A DNA stretch of 64,000 nucleotides from Macrolepiota albuminosa (taxonomy: Eukaryota > Basidiomycota > Agaricomycetes > Agaricales > Agaricaceae). The notes beneath the pieces are model-generated. The model was not told the origin of the DNA, did no database searches, and saw nothing but the letters and a program-made list of their open reading frames with translations. A program made the translations under genes and the position numbers. The stretch spans positions 558,001-622,000 of the forward strand of contig JAMWFC010000114.1 of assembly GCA_027475525.1 (NCBI GenBank). The letters run 5' to 3'. Shown one piece after another: positions 1 through 10,349 of the stretch (positions are counted from its first letter, which is position 1; each line of letters starts with the position of its first letter).

Positions 1-1380
1 CTGATCACGACGGAGAACCGTCAAGGGGTGGCAGTGGTCTGCCTCCCCCGTATGCAAACCATTGTTACGCAGGTCTTGGACCAGGCCCATGCACTGGTGG
101 GGCACTTTGGTGCCGCCCAGACGTTGGGCTACATCTGGAGATGGTATTGGTGGCCATGTATGGCCCAAGAAGTGACTAAGTTTTGCGCCTCATGCGCAGC
201 GTGTCAGAGGGCAAAGTTGCCCCCTGGATCCCCTCCCGGGAAGCTACACCAGCTACCCGTACCGGCGAAACCCTGGGATTCCATTGGAATGGACTTCGTA
301 GGTCCCTTTCCTGAGTCCCGAGGGTTTGATTACCTCTGGGTGGTCATCTGCCGCATGACGAGCATGGTGCACCTCATACTGGTGCAAACTACGCTGACGG
401 CTAAGGAGCTGTCATGGATCTACCTGAGAGAGATTGTTAGGCTGCATGGGCTGCCTAGCACCATTGTGAGCGACCGTGACTCAAAGTTTACGTCTCAATA
501 GTGGAGGGAACTCCACAAACTGCTAGGAGCGCAACTCCTCATGTCTACGTCTTTCCATCCTCAAACGGATGGGCAGACAGAGCGGGCTAACCGCAGTATA
601 GGCCAGATTTTGAGGGCAGTTGTTCGCCCTGACCAACGGGACTGGGTGGACTGGTGTCCACTCACTGAGTTTGCGATTAACGCGAGTATCTCAGATACCA
701 CAGGGTATGCGCCCTTTGAGCTCAACGGAGGGTACTTGCCCTCCATGTTGCACGAGGTTCGTGCTGATACGGTGGCTCACCACGGAGTTGTCGAGTTTGC
801 CAGGCAGGCCCTGGAGAACATAGCAGCAGCGCATGACGCCATTATAGAGGCGCAAGTCTTTCAGGCAAAAAACACCAATCACCGTAGGCGAGCAGACCCA
901 CCAATAGCAGTAGGAGCGTTGGTATACCTATCAACGCGTAATCTGAGGCTCCCAAAGGGACGGGCGAGTAAACTCTGCCCAAAATGGGTAGGCCCATACC
1001 GCGTTCTAGATGCAGAGCCAAGTACCTCCAACTACGTGTTGGAGCTGCCTCTGGCATTACAGGAACAACGCATCGTTCCTAGGTTTCATGTGTCGCTGTT
1101 GCGACCTTACAGCGTGTCTGACGATGCGCTATTCCCTAACAGGGCAACCCCGGGCCCCTATGATTTTGGGGCTCGAGACAATGACAAATAGTTTGTCGAG
1201 TGCATAATTGGGCACCGGTGGACTGAGCGTAACACGTTCAAGTTTGAGGTACGATGGTCCCTCGGAGACACAACATGGGAGCCACACTCCCATTGCTCCA
1301 AGTTGGCAGCACTTGACCGTTATTTGGAGTTGAAGGGCGTTAAGCACCCACATCAATTAAGTAAGCATGCTGGCGCTTAA
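1..1380 (+). pseudogene. Ty3 (chromovirus-type) integrase with C-terminal chromodomain, element A, 5' cut by window edge
   Basis: This is the end of a Ty3-family pol, in frame from base 1. It opens with an HHCC zinc-binding region (HALVGHFG, then CASCAAC, about 85-215). The core catalytic domain follows: first Asp in GMDFVGPFP, second in VSDRDSKF, and Glu in QTERANRS. A GPY-type motif (KWVGPYRV) comes next. After a stop, the frame continues into a chromodomain (about 1192-1370, with FKFEVRWSLGDTTWEPHS), the module chromoviruses use to target chromatin. Two in-frame stops break it: TAG at 499-501 (just before WRELHKLLG) and TAG at 1189-1191. Both could come from CAG by one C-to-T change. The reading frame is otherwise unbroken, so decay is mild. 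It ends at TAA 1378-1380. RT and gag would lie left of the window. Confidence 0.93.
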
Positions 1381-1510
1381 TTTGATCGGCAGTGCCGATC
1401 GCGGCTTGGCTGAGTTGGTCAGCAGCTGTGGCTGAAACACGTCTTAAAAGGCGAAATTTCTTTTTCGCCTTTTTCCCTCAACCATGGACAACATGCCCGT
1501 GGATCAGTCT

Positions 1511-1542
<32 letters not shown>

Positions 1543-3262
1543 CCTTGAGTTTGTGCCATTGGTCTTACCGTCGGCTGAAGGGGGGGGCAGATGGCTCCCC
1601 CGCTGACCCAAAATGCGCCCCAGTGGGGACAATCGCAACCAGCTGTGGGCTTCCCACAGCAGCAGCAACCACCAGCGGCGGGCTACCTGCCGCAGCAGCC
1701 GGTGATCAGTGGCTATCCACCACTTCAACCCATGCAGGGCAACTTCATGCCCCAGAACGCACCTGTGGGCGGCTATCAGCCCCAACAACCAGTATCGGGC
1801 GCTTATGCGCCACATCACACAGAGGGCCAATCCCAGCAACAGGCCTACGGGGGGCTAGTCAGCCCCCAAGCAGCGCCAGGATGGGGGCAGTTTGCCCCCG
1901 CTATGGCGAGAGGGGCTATGGGCGCACATCCTTTGCCCCAGTTTACCGCCCCGGCGCACTACCCTGGGATGGGTGGTGTGCCCGTAATGATGCCGTACCC
2001 CCCGGCTTGGATGGGGGCTTGGGGCGCAATGCCCCAGTACAGCGACTCGCATGAGTCGCAAGCCAAGGGAGGCTGGTCGATTTCCCTGTCGACCACAGCA
2101 CCAATTGACAATCTAGAGGGATGCAAAGCATCCCTCATGCAGGCCACCGCGGCCATTGAGAGTACAGAAACTCTCAATACAGAACGGAGCATCAGTTCAT
2201 CGGCTGATGCGCCGACGGAGAGCTTGGCCAAGCTCTCCTTGCTACAGCGGCTGGAAATGCTGCACCAATCTGAGCCCAGCTCGGAAGAAGAGTCGCGTTC
2301 TCAACGCAACAAAGGAAAAGCATGGACTGTCGAGCCCAGTCACAACCAGGACTTAGTCCTGGCTACCCTTCTCCAACGTCTGGGAGATAACGGGTATGAT
2401 GTACCTGCAGAGTCATCATTCCTCCATGATGTGGAAGCAGTCGTCCTCATCTGCCGAATGATGGACGACATGGATCATATGCGCGCTCAGCACAAAACGG
2501 ATCTCCTTGCCCTATCAGCCGCTTGTAAGCGGCAGACTACACCCCCAAGTTGGGACACCAACTCCAGCAAAAGGGCGTGTTGGCAAGAAGTGGAGGACGC
2601 GCCCTCCCGCTTGATTAAGTCAAGCATTGCTGCCCCCGGCCGGGAGGCTGGCCTAGGACAGGACATCCTTCCCTATGAAGATGTCCCTGCTCCAGCCACC
2701 CCCTGGCTTATTCAGCGCCTAGCCAGCGGCGCGTCTGAGGTCGCGTCTTTGTGACCAGTATCCGTGGTCTCCACCACATACTCTGGGGAGCAGAGTTCCA
2801 GGGGCATGAGCACACGCCCCACCGAGGCTAAGGCTTCACTACCCCGAAAGGATCGTCGGTGTAAGCAACCGGAAGGGCACACCTACGTCAACGTGCACTT
2901 CCCCGAGGATGCCCCGAAAGGGGCCCCAGGGGCTAACATTCCCTTTTTACCCACCATATTGGTAGAGGGCCCGCCAGCCCAACTCCCGCGGTATGTGTGG
3001 GCAATGGACCCACGGTCTGAGAAGTCGGAGCCGGAGAGGCTGCCATCCCTGCCCTCCGACGATGATTGGTATGAGGAGCCTGAAGAGGCTTATATGGAAT
3101 CCTCTGTGCCGCACGAGACGGCGGCACAATGTATGGCACGCAAACGGCGCAACAGCAATTGACGAGCCAAGATGGAGCATTGGGCGCAGGATAGCGCCAA
3201 GCGAGGAGCTGCTCTCCTCGAGGACCAAACCGGGTGCATTCCTGATGCACTCAGTGTTGTGA

Positions 3263-3466
3263 TGTAAGGGTGTGTCAATACACCTTAGTTAAAGCCCGGG
3301 GTTATGCCTAAGCCCCTATTGACTGGAGCTAGAATGGTACTAGTTGACAAGAAAAAGCAAGTAGTAACACAGGACTATGGTGTAATGGTAACATGCGATG
3401 CAGGTTCAAGCCCTGCTAGTTCCAGTTTTCCTGAGGTTGTCGGTTCAATCCTCTGGAAGTGTTACA
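3263..3466 (+). repeat. 5' LTR of the TRIM
   Basis: This 204-bp LTR has ends TGTAAGG...TGTTACA. It differs from its partner at two transitions, one of them at CpG (CCCGGGG versus CCCAGGG). It contains a tRNA-like segment at 3372-3424. Confidence 0.95.
3372..3424 (+). promoter_or_regulatory. tRNA-like Pol III promoter (A and B boxes) inside the TRIM LTR
   Basis: An acceptor-like 5' strand GGACTA (3372-3377) can pair with TAGTTCC (3417-3423), with one unpaired base. A D-arm region follows, with TGGTGTAATGG at 3378-3388, a full match to the A-box consensus TRGYNNARNNG. A T-arm GCAGG-TTCAAGC-CCTGC spans 3400-3416, with GGTTCAAGCCC at 3403-3413 matching the B-box consensus. There is no anticodon arm between them, so this is not a functional tRNA gene. 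The spacing between A and B boxes is shorter than in a real tRNA. The copy in the other LTR is at 3785-3837. Confidence 0.75.
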
Positions 3467-3468
3467 TT

Positions 3469-3480
3469 TGGTGGAACTAC
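3469..3480 (+). other. Primer-binding site of the TRIM
   Basis: TGGTGGAACTAC begins two bases after the left LTR. It is complementary to a tRNA 3' end reading GTAGTTCCA plus CCA. Eight of those bases (TAGTTCCA) are the 3' end of the tRNA-like segment in this element's own LTR. Confidence 0.8.
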
Positions 3481-3664
3481 AGTGGCTGTGCTAGCATTGT
3501 ATGTTCGTGACCAAGCCTGCGTCATGATCTAGGTTGATCCGCTGACATAAGGTGGCCTTTACCCTGGGACCTATAAGTCATGAAATACCGGATGCATGGT
3601 CTGTGATCAGGATAAGGTACAAGGAGGGTGCACTTGGGATCCTGAGACTTGCCGGAACAAGTCT

Positions 3665-3675
3665 AGAGGGGAGAG
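3665..3675 (+). other. Polypurine tract of the TRIM
   Basis: AGAGGGGAGAG directly abuts the right LTR, as expected for the plus-strand DNA primer. Confidence 0.8.
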
Positions 3676-3879
3676 TGTAAGGGTGTGTCAATACACCTTA
3701 GTTAAAGCCCAGGGTTATGCCTAAGCCCCTATTGACTGGAGCTAGAATGGTACTAGTTGACAAGAAAAAGCAAGTAGTAACACAGGACTATGGTGTAATG
3801 GTAACATGCGATGCAGGTTCAAGCCCTGCTAGTTCCAGTTTTCCTGAGGTTGTCGGTTCAATCTTCTGGAAGTGTTACA
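3676..3879 (+). repeat. 3' LTR of the TRIM
   Basis: This 204-bp LTR is the partner of 3263-3466 and is directly followed by the target duplication TGTGA. The tRNA-like segment is repeated at 3785-3837. Confidence 0.95.
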
Positions 3880-5387
3880 TGTGATCTATCATGATCACAC
3901 TATTGAGCACCAGAACTCATTCTTTGGCACGGGGTTAGCTCCTCAATTCTATTGGTCGCCAGTGACCAATACCATCTTTGTCGGGCAAGAAGCCCGCGCA
4001 GCCAGGTCCTTCGAGACCGATAAAGAGGGCAATGCCGTGGCCACGCCCCACAACAGTAAGGTGTACCAAGTGGCACCTCGCAGGTTTCCCCGCAGTCCTC
4101 AAGAAGTCCGCAGACTTCATGCACTGGTTAACAACCAGTTTACGCCGATTCGTCAGCGTCAGTTGGGCTACCTCTTGCTCAACGAATTCAAGCAGGTGGC
4201 GCTCAACTGCCACCCTACGGCCCGAGACAGAGCTATGTCTCATTTACTCGACGAGGTCGAGTATAGGACTATCGCGGTACCCTTCGCGAGTCCAGAGGAG
4301 CGGGAGAACGTCCCGCGAATGATTGTGCCGTCGCGGCTCTATCGCCGCAAAGAGGGAGGGAAAATCGCCTTTGTCGGCCTTACCCCCCCTGATCCAAAGC
4401 AACCATTTGCTTTGGACTACCTGGGCTCATACGCCCTCCTCTATGGACGTCCTGGGACGCCCAACGTATGGACTGGTCTGGCTATGGACCGTGCCATGCA
4501 CATTCATTGGTGCAGCCTTTTTGGGTTTGTGCTTGTATGCGCCCTCAGCGCCAGCTGCCCCTCCAAGACCACGGTACACAAGTACCTGGCCTATGTTTTC
4601 GCAAGGCCAGGCCTTTACAAAGAGGCCGTGGCCAAGTACGAGGCGGCTACGGGGCAAGTTTTTGTGCCTCTCCACGCCAATGACTCTAACTTCGAGGCTC
4701 GGGCTGTGGACATCCTGGAAGCATCAGCTTCCGTGTTTACCACTTTGGATATGTTATGTGTCCTTCTTCACAATCAAATTCTGGTCAGCTGGGCTGACCA
4801 TGCTTATACCTATGGGGTCACCTACTTGGCCTACATATTCTTCAGCGACAGCCGGCTCTACAACGAGGCGGCCACCATCAATGACGAGAGGCTGCAACGC
4901 CTTGACTATTATGGGACACCCCAGTCCATTGCTCAGTGGGATGGGTGGTGCGAGGCCACCATTGGCGATCGCCAACGTCTGATGCTCCAGCAGCAGGACA
5001 GTCGTCGTGCATACAACGACACGCTCGCCAAGAGGATGTACCTCCTCATCGGGCAAGACATTCATGCCCGCGAAATCTGGACGTGCCAGTACCTGTCCAA
5101 CACCGGAGATCTGCCTGATCCCCAACCACCTGTCCCAGGGTCGACCATCGACCCCAATCTCACACTGTCCCCCCTCTGGGACTATGACGATTTCCTGCCA
5201 GTAGCAGGGCCTTCGGGCACTTCCTATGCGCCCGCACCCGAGGATGAACTCCTCGACTACGACATGGACGACGCGACTGCCGATCCATTCCAGGAGCCTG
5301 GGGACTCTCCCATTGCCCCCGTCCCTGACTTAACGACAGCATGACCATTGTATTATCTCAAGACCGTAGCTCGGTCTGATTGGGGGG

Positions 5388-5623
5388 TGTGTAGCATAGT
5401 CTGCTATGTGGCGTTGGCCACATAGCTTTACTTACTGTATAGTAGACACTATTATATTATATTTATTATAATATAATATTAATTTACATTACTATATAAA
5501 TAGTTTACCAGCTGCTTACAAAGCAGCTTAATTTTGTTGTATACTACATTGTCAATAGACCGGTCTGGTCTGATTCAGTGTTGTGTGCACACTAAGCTCT
5601 ATAAACTTCGTAACTTCGTTACA
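5388..5623 (+). repeat. 3' LTR of element A
   Basis: This LTR of about 236 bp starts TGTGTAGCAT and ends CTTCGTTACA. It is directly preceded by a G-rich tract (GATTGGGGGG, 5378-5387) that serves as polypurine tract. The interior is AT-rich (5440-5500). The partner LTR is outside the window. A diverged copy in the other orientation lies at 46944-47181. Confidence 0.85.
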
Positions 5624-6585
5624 ACGACCCTCCTGCTTGCCCTGGCCCGGGTTGCCCGGCACGTGACCAGGACCATGGGCCAGCCCTGACTACCCACCTC
5701 CACTGCCCCCCTCACCCGAGACCCCCTCGTCAGGGCCCTGTCCCCCCCAGAACCCCCTGGCACTCCCATTAGCGGCTCGACTACCCAGTCCCTCTCCTCC
5801 ACCCCCATCCTGTGCGTCACCCCCCCCAACAGCCACCCCTGCTTCCATGCCATACAGCGCGCCCTCCATAACGCCGAAACAGAACATCGCTCGTGGTTAA
5901 GATGACATGCCTCGCACACCGACGAGTCCCTCCAGGACGACAGGCTGGGGGCCTCGAAAAGACACGGCACCAGCCGATGAGCACAGTGCACACACTGGAT
6001 TGGCGTTAGCGGTGACCACAAGGTACGACATCACTTACCGGTCTGTTGCTGACGCACCATGCATGGGTGGGCAACCCCCGGGGCCTCTCAAGGGCCTGCT
6101 TGAACAACGACTGCGACACGACTGCCCACGGGATATGCAGGTCCTCTGGAACCGTTGATATGGTACCGGGGGCCATCCCCAACCAACAAAAACGTGGGGC
6201 GGCCAGACGAGGGCGAGGTGAGGGAGGAGGACGGGGGGGCCAGACAGTCATCCGTGCGACAGTGGGCATGGGACGACCGGGGCCCGCCTGAGGAACTGAC
6301 CCAGGAACCAATGCCAGGAGACTGGCCGGGTCTGCCTCAGAGACAGTCTCCGGCAGGCGACTGGGTCCCGCCTCTGGGGCAGGTGCATTTTGTTGTTCTA
6401 AAACAGGGGGGGTTGATTGTGCCAAGCAAGAACACGTGAATGCACCTACGTTGCTGGAAGAGCGCCGCGATGCGCTCCCAATCCAGGCAGCGCTGATACT
6501 GGGCGTCCCAGGCCTCCCACACAACAAGGGGTGCGACTTTGTCAGTAGGCGGGGGTGTTGAGGAATGTGTCGGCATACGCGACAT
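5624..6585 (-). pseudogene. Zn2Cys6-like gene of element B, antisense to the element, truncated
   Basis: Reading leftward from ATG at 6585, the protein begins MSRMPTHSSTPPPTDK and includes WEAWDAQYQRCLDWERIAALFQQ-type sequence, with the first break at about 6520. A Pro-rich linker follows. Then comes a cysteine cluster (about 5870-5985) with spacing C-X2-C-X6-C-X15-C-X2-C-X6-C, which fits the fungal Zn2Cys6 DNA-binding pattern. Several frame changes separate the pieces. The gene is cut at 5623 by the LTR of element A. Its start is about 125 bp from the polypurine tract and LTR at 6701-7482, and it points away from that LTR. The same arrangement occurs in element C. A DNA-binding role is inferred only from the cysteine spacing. 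Confidence 0.65.
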
Positions 6586-6700
6586 GTTGAGTTTGATGGG
6601 AAAATTTTTTTTGATACGTGTCAGGACACGCGACAGATCCCACGCTTGGACCCTGGCCCAGACCGCCGGCTACGCATGCCTCGGAGGGTCTCGGCGCTGA

Positions 6701-6708
6701 GGGGGGGG
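6701..6708 (+). other. Polypurine tract preceding LTR B
   Basis: A run of eight G ends 3 bp before the TGTCACGACC start of the LTR. It implies that this is a 3' LTR and that element B ran in plus orientation. Confidence 0.6.
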
Positions 6709-6711
6709 TGA

Positions 6712-7482
6712 TGTCACGACCCCTCCCCTCCAGAACCCCCTGGGGGCATCCCTGGAGCCCCATCCAAGAGCCTCCTTCATCAACCCACAGCACGCCCTGC
6801 CCCCACAGCTGCTGATGCTGCCATCACACGCATCAAAGACTGCCATCAGCCAGCACTCCCAGAGACCCTGCTTCATGGACCCTGGGACTAGCCATCATCA
6901 ATGATCGGATCACGTGACTTGCTTCCAGCCATCACGCATCATGCATCACAGCTCCCTCCACGCCAATTGATTGTGCACCCGACACGTGATCCAGGTATTC
7001 AGTCACTGTCTGCTACTCAATGCCTCCTGGGACTTATCCCAGACATCCTGGAACCCCAAGACCTGGCCCCATAGTACTTATAGCGTAGTCCCCCGTTGTA
7101 TTCGCTAGTCTTGATATTAACTTGGATAACTTTGATTGTTGCGTGCCCTTTGCTTGATTGGTTAGCACTGACTGGCACGCTTTTGACTGGCATGCTTGAA
7201 TAACCACGTGCTCTAAGTTTGGTATGTACTTTGCGACTTTAACTTGCTAACTTGGTCTTGTCTTAGAACCTCCGGTTCATGACTCGACCCCCACCCAATT
7301 CCCCAGCTACTCACAACCCAAAACCCCTGGACCAAGTCCCCTCTTCCAGGATTACCCTTGCCCACGTCTTGAACCCCGGAGTCCTAGCCCCAGAGTTCCA
7401 GACACCCGAGTATCCGTAGATCAAGTCCGCATTGTAAGGGCGTTGCTTTCCTGGAAAGCCCCCGACTCAGCAGAACCTGACA
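6712..7482 (+). repeat. 3' LTR of element B (771 bp)
   Basis: It starts TGTCACGACC and ends GAACCTGACA. A related LTR in the opposite orientation, with a perfect target duplication, lies at 40979-41761, which confirms both ends. The right edge abuts copia RNase H coding sequence at 7483. I see no matching 5-bp duplication at the two edges here, as expected if the left end of element B is missing from this position. Confidence 0.85.
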
Positions 7483-8729
7483 CCCGCCTTCCCCAAAGCT
7501 ATTTATTCAGCTTCTGTGGTGGACATCAACACTGTGTCCTGGAACTTTGCTTTCCAGCAAGTTGGGCCACCTGCCTGGATATATACTCCCCCAGAGATCA
7601 ATCGTTGGTTGTCAACGTCTGCTGCAAAGTCAGAGTCGTAGTAGCCACGTGGGATGAAATCCTCATAGTCAAGTCCCCCATACTGTATTTTGTAGTGAGC
7701 CGTTGCCTTTAGGTACCGTAGGACGTGTTGCAATGCTACCCAGTGAGGTTTCCCAGGGTTTGCCATGAATCTACTGAGGGATGTGATCGCGTAGGCGATG
7801 TTGGGGCATGTCCCTATCTGTGCGTACATGAGGGAACCGAGTACTTCACTGTAGGGTTTGTCTGCCATGTAGGCTTGATCTTCCGCAGTTGACAGTGCTT
7901 GCGATTGGCTCAGGACAATGCCTGGTGGAAGTGGGGTATACTTCAGGGTGCAGTCAGTCATACCATACTTCTCTAGGGTCCTCTTGATATATTCCTCCTG
8001 GTCCAGTGTGATCAACTTCTGGGTTCTGTCGCGTGTGATGCGTATGCTGAGTACAAACTTGAGGTCGCCGAGGTCTTTGATCTCGAAGTTGGTCCCTAGT
8101 TCCTGTCGTGCCTTTTTTGCCTCCTCCTTGGATGATGACATGCCTGAGGTGTCGTCGGTATATGTGCTTGTTATGGTCATTTTGCTGTTCCTTTGCCTTG
8201 ATCTCACGGATTGGTCCGCCTCAGAGCGTTTGTATCCGAACTTCTTCATGTCCTTGTCCAAAGTGCACCACCAGTTGTTCGCACCATCCATTGTCCTGTA
8301 CAATGCTTTGTCCAGTAACGACACCAAGCTTTTTTCGTCATCTCGTGCCCCTGCTTCGTCGCTGCTGCTACTCCCCTGGACCCGTCTGCCCCCATACACA
8401 TCCACTTTGTAGACGTTGCTCGGCTGGAGCTCGTACCCCTCAGGCTTCTCCATGAGTATTGGTACTTGCATCGGCGCATTGAGGTAGGCACTCGTGTAGT
8501 CAATCTGCCACATTTCAAAGTCCTTGACAGTGCCCGCTGCAAGGTTGATGCACAGGGACTTGTATTTCACAACGGACACGTATGTTGCAAAGTAGTCCAC
8601 CCCCAGGATTTGCGAGAAGCCCTTGGTGACGAGCCTTGCCTTGTAGCCCACCACTGATCTATCAGCGCCAAATTTCAGGGCGTAGGTCCATCTGTTCTTC
8701 ATGGTCCTTGCCCCTGCCGGCCATGGCAC
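7483..8729 (-). pseudogene. copia reverse transcriptase and RNase H (3' truncated)
   Basis: A 408-codon open stretch from 8729 down to a TAA at 7503 encodes the copia RT: start-domain sequence YKARLVTKGFSQILGVDY, then WQIDYTSAYLNAPM, and the catalytic box STYTDDTSG (copia YxDD form). RNase H sequence follows, with the conserved Asp region YYDSDFAADVDN and the STTEAE box. The usual Tyr after TTEAE is a stop codon. About 20 more bases of RNase H follow before LTR B cuts it off at 7482. Upstream (8730-9000) the frame shifts several times. Confidence 0.92.
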
Positions 8730-8799
8730 GAGTCACCAGACTTCGTGTTCCCGCATGCGTGCCATCTCGGCATCCATGGGCGCTCTCCACAGGTCTGGG

Positions 8800-9257
8800 C
8801 ACGTCATAGCCTCGGAGTACAACTTGGGAACCCAGAGATCCTTGTTCTCCAGTGCACGTGCAGATAAGGCACCAGGCATGCCGTGGTAGGTCTCCTTCTT
8901 GCTCTCAGGCTCAGTATTGCTGTCAGGGGCGGACGGGTCTGATGGTGGCGACGTGCAGGTAGTTGTTGTAGTTGCATTCCATGCCGCCAGTCAGCTTTAT
9001 TGACGTATTTCGGGTGCTTGTTGGCAGGTGGCAATCTGAGTCAGTGATCTGGCTGCGTCTGGGGTTGTGTCAGGGGCTGTCGGAGTGGTGTCGGCTGTAT
9101 GTGCAGGCTTGTTGGTCGATACCGTTTTGTTGTCGCTAGTGGTGCCGAGAATCTCGTGGAGATCTGCTGGGGTGTCATCAGACATGGTTGGCATTGTGCG
9201 GTGTCCCCCTGCCTCCTCAAATATAATGTCATGAGAACGAGTCATGCGGCCAGTAGA
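8800..9257 (-). pseudogene. copia integrase-RT connector, frameshifted
   Basis: After the integrase stop at 9258 the frame continues with TRSHDIIFEE and a Thr/Pro/Asp-rich linker (to 8997), typical of the low-complexity stretch between copia integrase and RT. Further frame changes between 9000 and 8730 separate it from the RT frame. Confidence 0.65.
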
Positions 9258-10349
9258 TCAATCAAGGAGCTTGTAATCGCCCTTCCCAAAATACCCAACC
9301 AAGACACACTTGACTGACCTGGTGTCCAGCTTACTGGTCCCGTCCTCACGGGGCACTTTTGCATATGCAACACATCCAAAGGGGCGTAGGTACAAGACAT
9401 CTAGCCTGCGCCCTGTGCAAATCTCAAACGGCATTTTCCCAGGGTGGCAAGAACTAGGTATGATGTCCAAGACATGTATCGCAGTTGACGTGGCCTCGCC
9501 CCAGTAATGCGTGAGAAGTTGGGAGTTGGCAAGCATGCTGCATGCGAGATCCAAAATTGTCCGGTTACGCTGTTCAACAACGCCGTTGGCTGCAGAGGAG
9601 TGAGGTGGTGTGGTCTCGTGGTCAATACCACGCTTTGTGCAGTATGCAGCCCACAGGTTGTTGTCAAACTCCTTTCCCCCGTCTGTTCGTATGCACTTGA
9701 CTTGCAGGCCATACTGTGTCTTGACTCGCGCGTCGAACGACTCCAGGCATGCAACTGTTGTTTCCTTGGCCTTATTTGCCAGGTACCATGCCTCGCATCC
9801 AGCGCTGCCCTGGTCCATTGCCACTAGCATGAGGGATTTGCCGCCTGAGGTGTGCACGCGTGCAGGCCCCCATATGTCAAAAGCCACATGTTCAAAAGGC
9901 TGTGACTCCAGCACAACAATCGTGTCAAAAGGGCGGCGGAACTGTTTCTCTATGATGCAGTCTTCGCACCGTCCATTCGTTGCAAAGGTTGTTATGCTTA
10001 GTCCATCGACTACGTCATGCTTGGCCATGTCACGTATTGTCCCCTCGCTGATGTGGGCTAGTCTACGGTGCCAGGTCTCGAGGTCAGTTGGGCGGTTCAG
10101 CGATTGCGCACTCAGGGCTGTGGGAGGTGAGGTGACGAAGTCGACACGGAACATGGTGCCGTCCATGGGGCATGTCATAAATGGTTTGCCATTAGGTGTG
10201 TGCAGTGTAGCTCCTTCAGTGTCAATGCCCAGTCTGACTCCCTTTCGTACCAGCAAGCCAATGGATATGTGGTTGTAGGCTAGATCGGGCGCATGTAGGG
10301 CGTTCTCAAAGGTGATTTTGATTGTTTTGCTGCCAAACCTGACCCATTT
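9258..10349 (-). pseudogene. copia GAG-pre-integrase and integrase
   Basis: It begins after the protease-proximal stop with the pre-integrase region (ENALHAPDLAYNHISIG, then LETWHRRLAHISEGTI with the zinc-binding His pair, and the Cys pair in CEDCIIEKQ). The catalytic core shows FDIWGPARV (Asp), CIRTDGGKEF (Asp) and NGVVEQRNRTI (Glu). A terminal GCVAYAKVP and YFGKGDYKLLD block is typical of copia. The frame ends in TGA at 9258-9260, where CGA (Arg) would continue it into STGRMTRSH. Confidence 0.92.

Larger units (their letters stand above)
3263..3879 (+). mobile_element. Complete TRIM (terminal-repeat retrotransposon in miniature)
   Basis: Two 204-bp direct LTRs (3263-3466 and 3676-3879) start TGTAAGG and end TGTTACA. 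They differ at two positions by my reading. They enclose only 209 bp with no coding capacity. A primer-binding site follows the left LTR, and a purine tract precedes the right LTR. The insertion is flanked by a perfect 5-bp target duplication TGTGA (3258-3262 and 3880-3884). It sits inside the long frame of element A. Removing it and one TGTGA restores that frame (ALSV joined to VIYHD), so it landed after A. It must depend on another element for its proteins. Confidence 0.95.
1484..5344 (+). pseudogene. Long sense reading frame downstream of pol in element A (unknown product, broken)
   Basis: I do not recognise this protein. It begins at ATG 1484 with a glutamine run, then Pro/Gln-rich sequence to about 1970, then a less biased middle, then a larger possibly folded region (3880-5150, with one hydrophobic stretch near 4500-4560) and an acidic C-terminus. 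The frame is broken at an 8-G tract (1580-1587), where one extra G would join it to the frame that starts at 1591. Two TGA stops follow (2752-2754 and 3160-3162) and then the TRIM insertion at 3263. With those set aside, one frame runs to TGA 5342-5344, more than 1,000 codons in all. It lies between the chromodomain and the 3' LTR on the pol strand, the position of env in other retroelements. I see no clear signal peptide, fusion peptide or membrane anchor, so calling it env-like would be unsupported. Confidence 0.7.

Noticed and set aside
1392..2054. 220-codon plus-strand frame overlapping the start of the element A long frame
   Set aside because: It is the shifted frame of the Pro/Gln-rich region; the 1484/1591 frame has the longer continuation.
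3325..3424. A 100-bp tRNA gene with an intron, using GGAGCTA at 3325 as acceptor strand
   Set aside because: GGAGCTA pairs with TAGTTCC, but no D-arm or anticodon arm follows it in the right place. The shorter 3372-3424 fold with A and B boxes is the better reading, and it is still not a functional tRNA.
1484..5344. Envelope protein in the element A long frame
   Set aside because: The position is suggestive, but I found no clear signal peptide, fusion peptide or C-terminal membrane anchor.
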